Origin: Candidatus Pelagibacter sp. TMED275
Lineage (GTDB): Bacteria > Pseudomonadota > Alphaproteobacteria > Pelagibacterales > Pelagibacteraceae
Assembly (NCBI GenBank): GCA_002169255.1
Contig: NHLU01000002.1
Coordinates: forward strand, 1 to 12,164
DNA: 12,164 nucleotides
Direction of reading: 5' to 3'
Part shown: positions 1-7,055 of the stretch, piece by piece
Layout: each line of letters begins with the position of its first letter
Position numbering within the stretch: the first letter of the stretch is position 1
Notes under the pieces: model-generated
What the model saw: only the letters and a program-made list of their open reading frames with translations
Told to the model about the DNA's origin: nothing
Databases searched by the model: none
Made by a program: the position numbers and the translations under genes

Positions 1-1
1 A

Positions 2-1252
2 GTAGTTTTTCCAGAAACTAATGAAGAAGTCTCTAAAATATTAAGTATATGTAATGATCATAAAATTCCAGTAGTTCCATTTGGTACAGGAACTTCTTTA
101 GAAGGAAATGTTGTTGGAAATGAAAACGGAATTACAATTAGTCTTGAAAAAATGAATAAAGTTTTAAGCGTTAATGTTGAAGATTTTGATTGTAGGGTTC
201 AAGCGTGCGTAACAAGAGAACAATTAAATGATTACTTAAGAGAGGATGGAGTTTTTTTTCCAATTGATCCAGGAGCCAATGCTGCAATAGGCGGTATGGC
301 ATCAACTTCAGCTTCAGGAACTATGGCTGTTAAATATGGCACTATGAAAACTGTAATATCTGGTCTGACCGTCGTATTACCAAATGGCGACATTATAAAT
401 ACTGGAAGCAGAACAAAAAAAACCTCAGCTGGCTATAATTTAACAAATCTCTTTATTGGATCAGAGGGAACGCTAGGGATAATTACTGAAGTCCAGTTAA
501 GACTGTCACCAATACCTGAAAGTATAATGAGTGCTGTATGTCATTTTCCTTCATTAGAAATGGCAGTTCAAACAGCGCAGCACATAATTCAGTATGGTGT
601 TCCAATTGCAAGAATTGAGATGCTTAACAAAGAACAAATGGAGATTAGTATCAACTATTCTAAACTTAAAGATATTGAAGCAGTACCAACTCTATTTTTT
701 GAATTTCATGGAACTGAGACATCAAACCAGGAAAATATAAAAATTGTTGAGGAAATTTCCCAAGAAAATAATGGAAGCTCATTTAAATGGGCAAAAGATT
801 TAGCAGAACGTAACAAACTTTGGCAAGCAAGATGGGATGTTTACTATTCAGTTAAAGCTTTAATAAATAATGGGAGAGTCTATTCAACTGATGTATGTCT
901 TCCAATTTCAAACATAACTGAGTGTGTAAATTTTGCAGAAGATCAAACAAAAAAACTTGGTTTAAGAGCTCCTATGGTTGGACATTTAGGAGATGGAAAT
1001 TTCCATGTTGTTCTACCTTATGATCCAAAAGAAAATGAAACTTATGACAGGATAAGAAAATTCAGCGATCTATTGATTGACAAAACCTTAGAATTAAATG
1101 GCACAATTACAGGCGAACATGGTGTTGGTTTACATAAAAAAGCATATTTATTAAAAGAGCATGGTGATAGCATCCCTTTAATGAAATCAATAAAAAGAAC
1201 TATTGACCGAAACAATATAATGAATCCTGGAAAGATTTTTGATCTTAATTAA
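2..1252 (+). CDS. FAD-linked D-2-hydroxyacid dehydrogenase (D-lactate dehydrogenase / GlcD type), 5' truncated
   Basis: The reading frame is open from base 2, so the gene begins before the window; the ATG at 152 is internal. The 416 visible codons lack roughly the first 50-70 residues of a family usually about 460-500 long. Upstream of that ATG the frame encodes the FAD-pocket segment P-V-V-P-F-G-T-G-T-S-L-E-G (about 68-106). Further family marks are G-G-M-A-S-T-S-A-S-G-T (from 291), G-S-E-G-T-L-G-I-I-T-E (458-490), S-T-D-V-C-L-P-I-S, G-H-L-G-D-G-N-F-H (980-1006, with the two family histidines) and G-E-H-G-V-G (1112-1129), ending near N-I-M-N-P-G-K. These are the PCMH FAD-binding domain and the FAD-oxidase C-terminal domain. 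Known members oxidise D-lactate, glycolate or similar 2-hydroxy acids to 2-oxo acids, passing electrons to cytochrome or quinone. The S-T-D-V-C-x-P-I-S stretch fits the D-lactate dehydrogenase branch; no glcE or glcF follows. The next gene starts 13 bases after the stop, so the two are probably co-transcribed. Family is secure, substrate is not. Confidence 0.9.
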   Translation, partial: VVFPETNEEVSKILSICNDHKIPVVPFGTGTSLEGNVVGNENGITISLEKMNKVLSVNVEDFDCRVQACVTREQLNDYLREDGVFFPIDPGANAAIGGMASTSASGTMAVKYGTMKTVISGLTVVLPNGDIINTGSRTKKTSAGYNLTNLFIGSEGTLGIITEVQLRLSPIPESIMSAVCHFPSLEMAVQTAQHIIQYGVPIARIEMLNKEQMEISINYSKLKDIEAVPTLFFEFHGTETSNQENIKIVEEISQENNGSSFKWAKDLAERNKLWQARWDVYYSVKALINNGRVYSTDVCLPISNITECVNFAEDQTKKLGLRAPMVGHLGDGNFHVVLPYDPKENETYDRIRKFSDLLIDKTLELNGTITGEHGVGLHKKAYLLKEHGDSIPLMKSIKRTIDRNNIMNPGKIFDLN

Positions 1253-1265
1253 TTTAAAAAATTAA

Positions 1266-2219
1266 ATGAAAAAAATTTTAATAACTAGAAAACTATTAAG
1301 ATCATGTGAACAAAAAGCGTCTAAAACTTTTGATGCAAGCTTTAATTTAAATGATGAGCTTTATTCACAAAAGAAATTAATTGAAATGAGCAATGGTTGT
1401 GATGGTATTTTATCAGCTCTTACAGATAAACTTGACGCAGATACTATAAATCAGCTACCTGAAACTATAAAAATAATTTCAAATTTTGCTGTTGGTTTTG
1501 GAAATATAGATTTAGAAGCAGCAAAAAAAAGGGGGATAGCAGTAACAAATACTCCTGACGTTTTAACTGACGCTACTGCAGAAATCGGGGTGCTATTGAT
1601 TTTAGGAGCGTGTAGACGGGCATCAGAAGGTATAGAAAAAGCCAGAGAAGGTGGATGGGTTTGGTCAGCAGATTTATTAATTGGCAAGCAATTAACAGGT
1701 ACAAGATTAGGTATTTTGGGAATGGGAAGAATTGGACAAAAGATTGCAAAGGTTGCCAAATCACTTGGAATGATAATTCATTACCATAACAGATCAAAAC
1801 TGAGCGAAGATAAAGAGCAGGGTGCAATCTATCATGAAAGTTTAAAAAATTTACTCTCTGTTTCTGATGTATTATCGATTTGCTGTCCTGCTTCAAAAGA
1901 AACAATTGATATGATTAACAAAGAAACAATCGAGTACTTGCCTAAAGGAGCAGTTATAACTAACGTTGCTAGAGGAGACATTGTAGAAGATGAAGCAATG
2001 ATAGATGCTCTCAAGAGAAGAAAAATTTATGCAGTTGGTTTGGATGTTTATAAAAATGAACCTAATTTAAATCCAGGATATTTAAAACATCCAAGCGCAT
2101 TCATACTTCCTCATTTAGGAAGTGCTACTAAGGAAACTAGAACAGCCATGGCAAATTTGGCAATTGATAACATTAACGAATTCTTCACTACAGGTAACTG
2201 CAAAAACAAAGTAAACTAG
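1266..2219 (+). CDS. D-isomer-specific 2-hydroxyacid dehydrogenase, glyoxylate/hydroxypyruvate reductase type
   Basis: 317 residues, the usual length for the family. Cytosolic enzyme that interconverts 2-oxo acids (glyoxylate, hydroxypyruvate) and 2-hydroxy acids with NAD(P)H. The N-terminal substrate domain contains V-G-F-G-N-I-D (76-82), a form of the family motif V-G-x-D/G-N-I-D. The Rossmann nucleotide-binding loop is G-M-G-R-I-G (152-157). The second strand ends in H-Y-H-N-R-S with N175-R176 where NAD-specific enzymes carry an acidic residue, which suggests NADPH preference (inference). Catalytic residues are in place: R236 in N-V-A-R-G, E265 in N-E-P and H283 in L-P-H-L-G-S-A-T. It lies 13 bases behind the flavin dehydrogenase, which makes the same kind of 2-oxo product, and is followed by an intrinsic terminator. 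No Shine-Dalgarno is visible before the ATG. It could equally be a 2-ketogluconate or phosphite-like dehydrogenase; the GyaR/GhrA-like assignment is the simplest. Confidence 0.9.
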   Translation: MKKILITRKLLRSCEQKASKTFDASFNLNDELYSQKKLIEMSNGCDGILSALTDKLDADTINQLPETIKIISNFAVGFGNIDLEAAKKRGIAVTNTPDVLTDATAEIGVLLILGACRRASEGIEKAREGGWVWSADLLIGKQLTGTRLGILGMGRIGQKIAKVAKSLGMIIHYHNRSKLSEDKEQGAIYHESLKNLLSVSDVLSICCPASKETIDMINKETIEYLPKGAVITNVARGDIVEDEAMIDALKRRKIYAVGLDVYKNEPNLNPGYLKHPSAFILPHLGSATKETRTAMANLAIDNINEFFTTGNCKNKVN

Positions 2220-2226
2220 AAGATAT

Positions 2227-2252
2227 ATACAATTTCAGATTGTATTTTTTTT
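2227..2252 (+). terminator. Intrinsic terminator after the hydroxyacid dehydrogenase
   Basis: A 7-bp stem, ATACAAT (2227-2233) paired with ATTGTAT (2239-2245), with a 5-base loop and an eight-T run (2245-2252), begins 7 bases after the stop codon. The stem is AT-rich and so weak on its own, but position and T tract fit a Rho-independent terminator. It separates the dehydrogenase pair from the transporter genes, implying that the latter have their own promoter. Confidence 0.7.
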
Positions 2253-2265
2253 GTACTTCGCCAAT

Positions 2266-2294
2266 TTGGGCAAAGACTCTCGTTTAGATATATG
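2266..2294 (+). promoter_or_regulatory. Possible promoter for the TRAP transporter genes
   Basis: After the terminator, TTGGGC (2266-2271) and TATATG (2289-2294) are separated by 17 bases and could serve as -35 and -10 boxes, placing the transcription start near 2301, just before the palindrome. Neither box is a close consensus match; the argument is mainly that a promoter is needed between the terminator and dctP. Otherwise the 116-base gap holds only the terminator, the palindrome and the ribosome binding site. Confidence 0.3.
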
Positions 2295-2303
2295 TTTAAA
2301 TTA

Positions 2304-2321
2304 TTAAGTTAATTAACTTAA
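2304..2321. promoter_or_regulatory. 18-bp perfect palindrome, candidate operator upstream of dctP
   Basis: TTAAGTTAATTAACTTAA is its own reverse complement over all 18 bases. It ends 1 base before the dctP Shine-Dalgarno (GAGGGAG, 2323-2329) and 14 bases before the start codon. A dimeric repressor bound here would block transcription near its start. In RNA it could form a weak hairpin next to the ribosome binding site. No regulator gene is in the window, so the binding protein is unknown. AT-rich DNA makes short palindromes common, but 18 perfect bases at this position is notable. Confidence 0.5.
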
Positions 2322-2322
2322 A

Positions 2323-2329
2323 GAGGGAG
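2323..2329 (+). promoter_or_regulatory. Strong ribosome binding site of dctP
   Basis: GAGGGAG lies 6 bases before the ATG at 2336. It is one of only two good Shine-Dalgarno sequences in the window (the other precedes rpsP), and it fixes the dctP start at 2336 rather than at the later in-frame ATG at 2369, which has none. Confidence 0.75.
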
Positions 2330-2335
2330 AAAATA

Positions 2336-3493
2336 ATGATTGAAAAGAAAAAATCATTGAAAAAAAACATGCCTTCAAGAAGAAAATTCTTTAAGGCGGC
2401 AGCAGCAACTGGTGCAGCAGCAACAGCAGCAGTAGCTATGCCAAATCTTGCATTTGGTGATGGTCACATTACTTTAAAAATGCAAGCAGCATGGCCAAGT
2501 GGCGCTAACATATTTTTTGAAATGGCAGGAGATTATTGCAAAATGGTTAGTGACATGTCTGGCGGTAAATTAAAAATAGATCTACAGCCTGTTGGTGCAG
2601 TTGTCAAAACATCTGAAATAGGGCAAGCAGTAAGTTCTGGGGTACTTGATATGGGTCACTGGGTGACAGCATATTGGTATGGAAAAAATCCAGCTGCTTC
2701 ACTATTTGGAACAGGTCCATCTTATGGAATGTCATCTCAAGAAGTAATGGGATGGATGGAAGAAGGTGGTGGAAGAGCTCTATATGAGGAAACTTTAGCT
2801 AAAGTTGGTTTCGATTATGTAGGTTTATTTCATATGCCTATGCCAGCTCAACCATTTGGATGGTTTAAAAAGAATGTAACTAAAGTATCCGATGTTAAAG
2901 GAATGAAGTATAGAACTGTTGGTTTAGCTACTAACGTTTTAACTGCTATGGGAATGGTTGTAAGACAATTACCAGGTGGTGAAATTCAACCAGCTATGAA
3001 AACTGGTTTGATTGAGGCAGCTGAGTTTAACAACCCTACTTCAGACTCACAGTTTGGAATGCAAGACGTATCTAAGCATTATCACTTAGGTAGTTTTCAC
3101 CAATCTCAAGAGATGTTTGAAATACCTGTTAACAAAAAATCATTCAATAACCTATCACCAACTCATCAAGCAATATTAAAAAATGCTGCTTATGCTGCTA
3201 ATACTGCTAACTATTTTAAAGCGTTAGTAAGATATTCTGCTGATTTATCGATGTTGATGAATGAACATAAAGTAAATGTTTATCAAACTTCAGATGAAAT
3301 TTTAGCGGAACAGCTAAAAGGTTGGGACAAAGTAATTGGTGATTTTTCATCAAAAGATGCTTTCTTCAAAAAAGTAGTAGACTCTCAAAAAGCTTACGCT
3401 AAGAGAGTAATGAAATACTTATTGATGAATCAACCTAACTACAAACTTGCTTATGAGAATGAGTTTGGTCCAATAGGAAAAGTTAAAATCTAA
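2336..3493 (+). CDS. dctP: TRAP transporter periplasmic binding protein, DctP family, Tat-exported
   Basis: 385 residues. Periplasmic receptor that captures an organic acid and delivers it to the DctQM membrane complex. The N terminus carries a twin-arginine signal: basic residues, S-R-R-K-F-F-K (14-20), then an Ala-rich hydrophobic stretch (about 20-37), with cleavage probably near residue 41. The Tat route implies folding in the cytoplasm before export. The mature part reads as a DctP fold: the conserved ligand arginine is R193 in K-Y-R-T-V-G, preceded by A-Q-P-F-G-W-F (171-177) and followed by E-I-Q-P-A-M-K-T-G-L-I-E-A-A-E (216-230). The W-Y-G-K-N-P and A-Q-x-x-G-W-F segments resemble the 2-keto-acid/lactate (TakP-like) group as I remember it. 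However, E-F-N-N-P (230-234) stands where that group usually has E-W-x-x-P, so the ligand may differ. It has its own strong ribosome binding site and is followed by a terminator, so it is probably made in excess over dctQM. Family is certain; ligand is a guess (2-oxo or 2-hydroxy acid). Confidence 0.93.
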   Translation: MIEKKKSLKKNMPSRRKFFKAAAATGAAATAAVAMPNLAFGDGHITLKMQAAWPSGANIFFEMAGDYCKMVSDMSGGKLKIDLQPVGAVVKTSEIGQAVSSGVLDMGHWVTAYWYGKNPAASLFGTGPSYGMSSQEVMGWMEEGGGRALYEETLAKVGFDYVGLFHMPMPAQPFGWFKKNVTKVSDVKGMKYRTVGLATNVLTAMGMVVRQLPGGEIQPAMKTGLIEAAEFNNPTSDSQFGMQDVSKHYHLGSFHQSQEMFEIPVNKKSFNNLSPTHQAILKNAAYAANTANYFKALVRYSADLSMLMNEHKVNVYQTSDEILAEQLKGWDKVIGDFSSKDAFFKKVVDSQKAYAKRVMKYLLMNQPNYKLAYENEFGPIGKVKI

Positions 3494-3510
3494 TACTTTT
3501 CAAGTTTTTA

Positions 3511-3540
3511 AAAAAAAGGGGGCTTTTTAGCCCCCTTTTT
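3511..3540 (+). terminator. Strong intrinsic terminator between dctP and dctQ
   Basis: An 11-bp perfect stem, AAAAAGGGGGC (3513-3523) with GCCCCCTTTTT (3530-3540), has a 6-base loop and ends in five Ts. The five G:C pairs stand out in AT-rich surroundings. Placed 17 bases after the dctP stop and 22 before the dctQ start, it should end most dctP transcripts and let only a fraction read into dctQM. Confidence 0.88.
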
Positions 3541-3552
3541 GTTATTAATAAC
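3541..3552. repeat. 12-bp palindrome just after the dctP terminator
   Basis: GTTATTAATAAC is a perfect inverted repeat directly abutting the terminator T run and ending 10 bases before the dctQ ATG. Its arms (GTTA...TAAC) match the core of the palindrome before dctP (GTTAATTAAC), but with a spacing two bases wider. It may be a second operator or a chance product of AT-rich sequence. Confidence 0.35.
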
Positions 3553-3562
3553 AAATATTATT

Positions 3563-4147
3563 ATGAGATCATTCATTAAATTTGCGGATAGATTAAGTAC
3601 ATCTATGGGAAAAGCTTTTTCCTGGTGCATTGTAATTTTAATGGGTGGAACATGCTATGAAGTAATAATGGCATATGCATTCAATGCTCCAACTTTGTGG
3701 AACTTTGATTTTAGTCTTCAAATGTACGGTGCAATATTTATGATGGCTGGAGCATACACTTTATCTACAGAAGCCCATGTTAGAGGTGATGTAATTTACA
3801 GATTGTTTAAACCAAAAACACAAGGTTGGATTGACTTGATTTTATATATTATATTTTTCTTTCCAGGAGTTCTTGCATTAGCCTTTTATGGATATGAATA
3901 TGCTGCTATGGCATGGAAAATAAAAGAAACTAGCTGGAATAGTCCAGCACAAATTCAGATTTATATGGCAAAATCTTTAATACCTTTATCAGGTGTGCTT
4001 TTAATAATACAAGGAATTAGCGAAGTTTTTAGATCAATTATCTGCATTCAAACTGGGTACTGGCCATCAAGAATGGTTGTTGCAGAAGAGACAGAAAAAA
4101 TATTAATGAGAACAGCACAAGACGAGGATCAAAAAGATGTTATTTAG
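3563..4147 (+). CDS. dctQ: TRAP transporter small membrane subunit DctQ
   Basis: Inner-membrane small subunit that pairs with DctM in sodium-driven TRAP uptake. I start it at the ATG 3563 (194 residues, first residues M-R-S-F-I-K-F-A-D). The frame is open further upstream to a TTG at 3539, but that codon lies in the T run of the terminator and has no ribosome binding site. Four hydrophobic segments are visible: roughly residues 19-40, 50-72, 90-112 and 133-155 of the 194. The family mark A-H-V-R-G-D-V-I-Y falls between segments two and three. The hydrophilic C-terminal tail is rich in Glu, Asp and Lys. No clear Shine-Dalgarno precedes the ATG. The end overlaps the dctM start by 11 bases, which implies translational coupling. 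Confidence 0.88.
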   Translation: MRSFIKFADRLSTSMGKAFSWCIVILMGGTCYEVIMAYAFNAPTLWNFDFSLQMYGAIFMMAGAYTLSTEAHVRGDVIYRLFKPKTQGWIDLILYIIFFFPGVLALAFYGYEYAAMAWKIKETSWNSPAQIQIYMAKSLIPLSGVLLIIQGISEVFRSIICIQTGYWPSRMVVAEETEKILMRTAQDEDQKDVI

Positions 4148-5498
4148 TTTAACCAATCCTGAGATTGCTATCTTAATGATGGGAATTTTCTTGTTCGCAG
4201 TTCTTTTGGGTTTTCCAATCGCTTTTACTTTAATGGCAATGGGAATTGGTTTTGGATATTTTGCATATTATGACCCATCTAGGATGGATCACTTATTAGA
4301 TAATAGAATATTTCAATTATTTGTTCAAAACACATATTCAGTTATGGACAATACTGTTTTAACTGCTGTTCCATTGTTTTTATTTATGGGATATTTAGTT
4401 GAGAGAGCTGGAATTGTTGCAAGATTATTTAACGCTATAAGATTAGCTTCTCATGGCTTGCCAGCTTCAATGGCAGTAGCAGCACTAATAACCTGCACAT
4501 TGTTTTCAACTGCAACCGGTATAATTGGTGCAGTTGTTACTTTGATGGGATTACTAGCATGGCCAGCTATGGTAAAAGCAGGATACGATAAAAAATTTGC
4601 TTCTGGTGTTATTTGTTCAGGGGGTTGTTTAGGTATTTTAATTCCACCAAGTATTATGCTTATTGTTTACGCGGTGATAGCACAGTTATCACCATTAAGA
4701 TTATTTGCAGCAGCTATATTTCCAGGACTTATGTTGGCGGGTTTGTATATTGTATATGCGATAACTAGAGCATATTTTAACCCATCAATTGCTCCAAAAC
4801 CACCTAAGGAGGAAATACCACCAAGATCAGTTATTATAAGGGAAGTAATAGTTTCCTTTTTACCTCTATTCTCATTAATAATTTTAGTTTTAGGCACAAT
4901 TTTAGCTGGGTTAGCAACCCCAGCAGAAGCAGCAGCCGTTGGTGCTTTTGGATCATTAGTTTTATCTTTCTTTTACAAGTCATTGAAATGGAAAAATTTT
5001 AAAGAGTCAGTGTTTTTAACAGCTAAAACTACAGCAATGATCATGTGGTTATTCATAGGATCTTGGACTTTTGCTGCAGTATTTTCATATCTTGGTGGAC
5101 ATGAAGTTTTTGAGCATTTTTTTAAATCAATGGATTTAGCACCATGGCAATTTTTAGTGATTACTCAAATAATTATTTTTTTACTAGGTTGGCCATTAGA
5201 ATGGACAGAAATTCTAATAATTTTTGTACCAATATTCTTACCTTTAGTAGAATTTTTTGGTGTTAACCCATATTTCTTTGCAATGTTAATTGCATTAAAT
5301 TTACAAACATCATTTTTAACACCCCCCATGGCAATGTCTGCGTATTATTTAAAAGGTGTTCAAAGTAAAAATGTTGAGCTTATGGAAATATTTAGAGGTA
5401 TTATGCCTTTTTTAGCAATAGTAATTTTCGCAATGGTTTTAATGTATTTATTTCCAGGAATAGCTTTGTGGTTACCAGAAACTTTATTTGCAAATTAA
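4137..5498 (+). CDS. dctM: TRAP transporter large membrane subunit DctM
   Basis: 453 residues, at the long end of the family (about 425-450). Inner-membrane channel-forming subunit that carries the substrate with sodium. It is hydrophobic throughout, about 12 membrane helices by eye. Typical family stretches are present: L-T-A-V-P-L-F-L-F-M-G-Y-L near the first quarter, G-C-L-G-I-L-I-P-P-S-I-M-L-I-V-Y near residue 165, T-P-A-E-A-A-A-V-G-A-F-G-S near 263 and L-T-P-P-M-A-M-S near 395. The start lies inside the last codons of dctQ (ATG at 4137, dctQ stop at 4145-4147), so translation is probably coupled. The amidase gene starts 9 bases after the stop, indicating one transcript. Confidence 0.93.
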   Translation: MLFSLTNPEIAILMMGIFLFAVLLGFPIAFTLMAMGIGFGYFAYYDPSRMDHLLDNRIFQLFVQNTYSVMDNTVLTAVPLFLFMGYLVERAGIVARLFNAIRLASHGLPASMAVAALITCTLFSTATGIIGAVVTLMGLLAWPAMVKAGYDKKFASGVICSGGCLGILIPPSIMLIVYAVIAQLSPLRLFAAAIFPGLMLAGLYIVYAITRAYFNPSIAPKPPKEEIPPRSVIIREVIVSFLPLFSLIILVLGTILAGLATPAEAAAVGAFGSLVLSFFYKSLKWKNFKESVFLTAKTTAMIMWLFIGSWTFAAVFSYLGGHEVFEHFFKSMDLAPWQFLVITQIIIFLLGWPLEWTEILIIFVPIFLPLVEFFGVNPYFFAMLIALNLQTSFLTPPMAMSAYYLKGVQSKNVELMEIFRGIMPFLAIVIFAMVLMYLFPGIALWLPETLFAN

Positions 5499-5507
5499 TA
5501 AATTTTA

Positions 5508-6845
5508 ATGTCCACTATATTTAATTTAAAAGTTGAAAAACTCGCCCAGGAGATAAAGGAAGGAAACATAACTTCCGTAGAGGTTTGTGAGCAATATATT
5601 GAAAGAATAAACAAATTTGAAAAAGATATAAAGGCTTGGGTACACTTTAATAAAAAACTTTTATTAGAAAAAGCTAAAGAAGCTGATGATTATAGAAAAA
5701 CAGGTAAGCCTTTAGGTGTTCTCCATGGAGTTCCAGTAGCTGTTAAAGATATTTTTGGAACTTTTGATATGCCTACTGAGTGTGGAACAATTTTAAGAAA
5801 AGGGAACAAAAGATCACAAAATGCTGAGGCTGTAGAATTACTAAAATCTGCTGGTGCAATTATTATGGGAAAAACAGCGACATCTGAACTTGCGTACTTA
5901 GGGCCACCAAAAACTAGAAACCCACATGATTACGAAAGAACTCCAGGAGGTTCCTCTAGTGGATCAGCTGCTGTTATAGCTTCGCATATGGCTCCACTTT
6001 CAATTGGCTCACAAACAGGAGGTTCTGTGATAAGACCTGCTTCATTTTGTGGAGTAGTTGGTTATAAACCCTCTTATGGTTTGATATCAAGAAATGGAGT
6101 ATTAAAAACTTCATTTAAGTTGGATCACGTTGGAGTTTTTGGAAAAACAGTTGAAGATGTTGCTTTATTAGCCAAGATTTTAATCAAAAAAGATTTGTAC
6201 GACGACGCGACAGTACATTATTCCGCTGACAATATGTTAAATGAATGTAAAAAAGATCTTCTTTTTGAACCAAAATTTATTTTTTATAAAACTAATAGCT
6301 GGAAAAAAATAGATAAAAAATCTAGGGAGTCATTTGAATATTTTATAAAGGTTTTTAAAAAGAATATTGAGATTTTCGATACCCCATCATATTTTGAGGA
6401 TATAAATAAATATCATCAAGTAATTCATGAAACTGATTTAGCAAATAATTTTCAAGATTATTATAAAAAATCCAAAGCAAAGCTATCGAAAGAAATGAAA
6501 TCTGCAATTTCTAGAGGTATGAAATATTCTGCAAAGCAATATGCGGAAGCAATTGATTTTATGAAAAGAAGTTATGAGTCATATAAGGAAGTATTTGAGG
6601 ATTATCATGGTGTCATTACCCCGGCTAGTGCAGGCGTTGCTAACAAAGGTCTAAAAAGTACAGGGATAGCAGATTTTAACAAAGTCTGGTCCTTTATGGG
6701 AACTCCAGCAATTTCTCTACCTTTACTTCAGGGAGAAAATAACTTACCTTTAGGCGTTCAATTGATTGGCGACAGATTTGATGATCTTAGGTTTTTAAGT
6801 GTTGCTCGTTGGCTAGAACAAAAAAGTAAAAAACATAATGAATAA
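5508..6845 (+). CDS. Amidase-signature family hydrolase
   Basis: 445 residues. Cytosolic serine amidohydrolase with the Ser-cisSer-Lys triad: K80 in G-V-P-V-A-V-K-D, S149 in G-G-S-S-S-G-S-A and S173 in Q-T-G-G-S-V-I-R-P-A. The spacings of 69 and 24 residues match characterised family members. The C-terminal part has F-M-G-T-P-A-I-S-L-P and L-P-L-G-V-Q-L-I-G, also typical. It is not the tRNA amidotransferase GatA: no gatB or gatC neighbours, and S-Q-T-G-G-S-V-I-R replaces the usual D-T-G-G-S-I-R-Q. It sits 9 bases behind dctM in a transporter locus, so it may hydrolyse an amide brought in by the transporter or derived from it, releasing ammonium and a carboxylate (inference). The substrate cannot be read from the sequence. 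Confidence 0.88.
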   Translation: MSTIFNLKVEKLAQEIKEGNITSVEVCEQYIERINKFEKDIKAWVHFNKKLLLEKAKEADDYRKTGKPLGVLHGVPVAVKDIFGTFDMPTECGTILRKGNKRSQNAEAVELLKSAGAIIMGKTATSELAYLGPPKTRNPHDYERTPGGSSSGSAAVIASHMAPLSIGSQTGGSVIRPASFCGVVGYKPSYGLISRNGVLKTSFKLDHVGVFGKTVEDVALLAKILIKKDLYDDATVHYSADNMLNECKKDLLFEPKFIFYKTNSWKKIDKKSRESFEYFIKVFKKNIEIFDTPSYFEDINKYHQVIHETDLANNFQDYYKKSKAKLSKEMKSAISRGMKYSAKQYAEAIDFMKRSYESYKEVFEDYHGVITPASAGVANKGLKSTGIADFNKVWSFMGTPAISLPLLQGENNLPLGVQLIGDRFDDLRFLSVARWLEQKSKKHNE

Positions 6846-7014
6846 AATAGTCACAATAATAGGTTTGTCTTTCGCACTTTTTTTTCTCGTTGGTTTAGCA
6901 ACCACGTTAACCAAATCAATGATGATAGGTTTTTTTGATGTATTACCAGTATATATACTCATGGGTATCGCAATTGCAATGATGATATACGAAGCTTTTT
7001 TTGATAAATCTTAA
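6838..7014 (+). CDS. Small two-helix membrane protein, unknown function
   Basis: A 58-codon frame starts at an ATG inside the amidase stop region, overlapping that gene by 8 bases (ATGAATAA). Two hydrophobic segments are clear: I-V-T-I-I-G-L-S-F-A-L-F-F-L-V-G-L (residues 4-20) and V-L-P-V-Y-I-L-M-G-I-A-I-A-M-M-I (35-50). They are joined by a short polar turn (T-L-T-K-S), and the protein ends in E-A-F-F-D-K-S. The stop/start overlap suggests translational coupling to the amidase. The amphipathic layout and lack of odd codons favour a real gene, but I do not recognise the family. It could be an accessory membrane protein of the uptake locus or an unrelated small protein. Confidence 0.65.
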   Translation: MNKIVTIIGLSFALFFLVGLATTLTKSMMIGFFDVLPVYILMGIAIAMMIYEAFFDKS

Positions 7015-7055
7015 TATCAATAAATTTAATTTGAAAAAATAATTTTACGATTAAA

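Noticed and set aside
152..1252. Complete dehydrogenase gene starting at ATG 152
   Set aside because: The frame is open from base 2, and the upstream codons encode the FAD-binding P-F-G-T-G-T-S-L-E-G segment, so the gene is truncated by the window edge.
2396..2436. GCA-rich run as a microsatellite
   Set aside because: It encodes the Ala-rich hydrophobic part of the Tat signal, is interrupted, and is explained by protein composition.
3539..3562. Upstream TTG start for dctQ at 3539
   Set aside because: It lies in the T run of the terminator and has no ribosome binding site; the ATG at 3563 gives the normal DctQ N terminus.
5508..6845. GatA (tRNA amidotransferase subunit)
   Set aside because: The nucleophile-region motif differs from GatA, no gatB or gatC is nearby, and the gene sits in a transporter locus.
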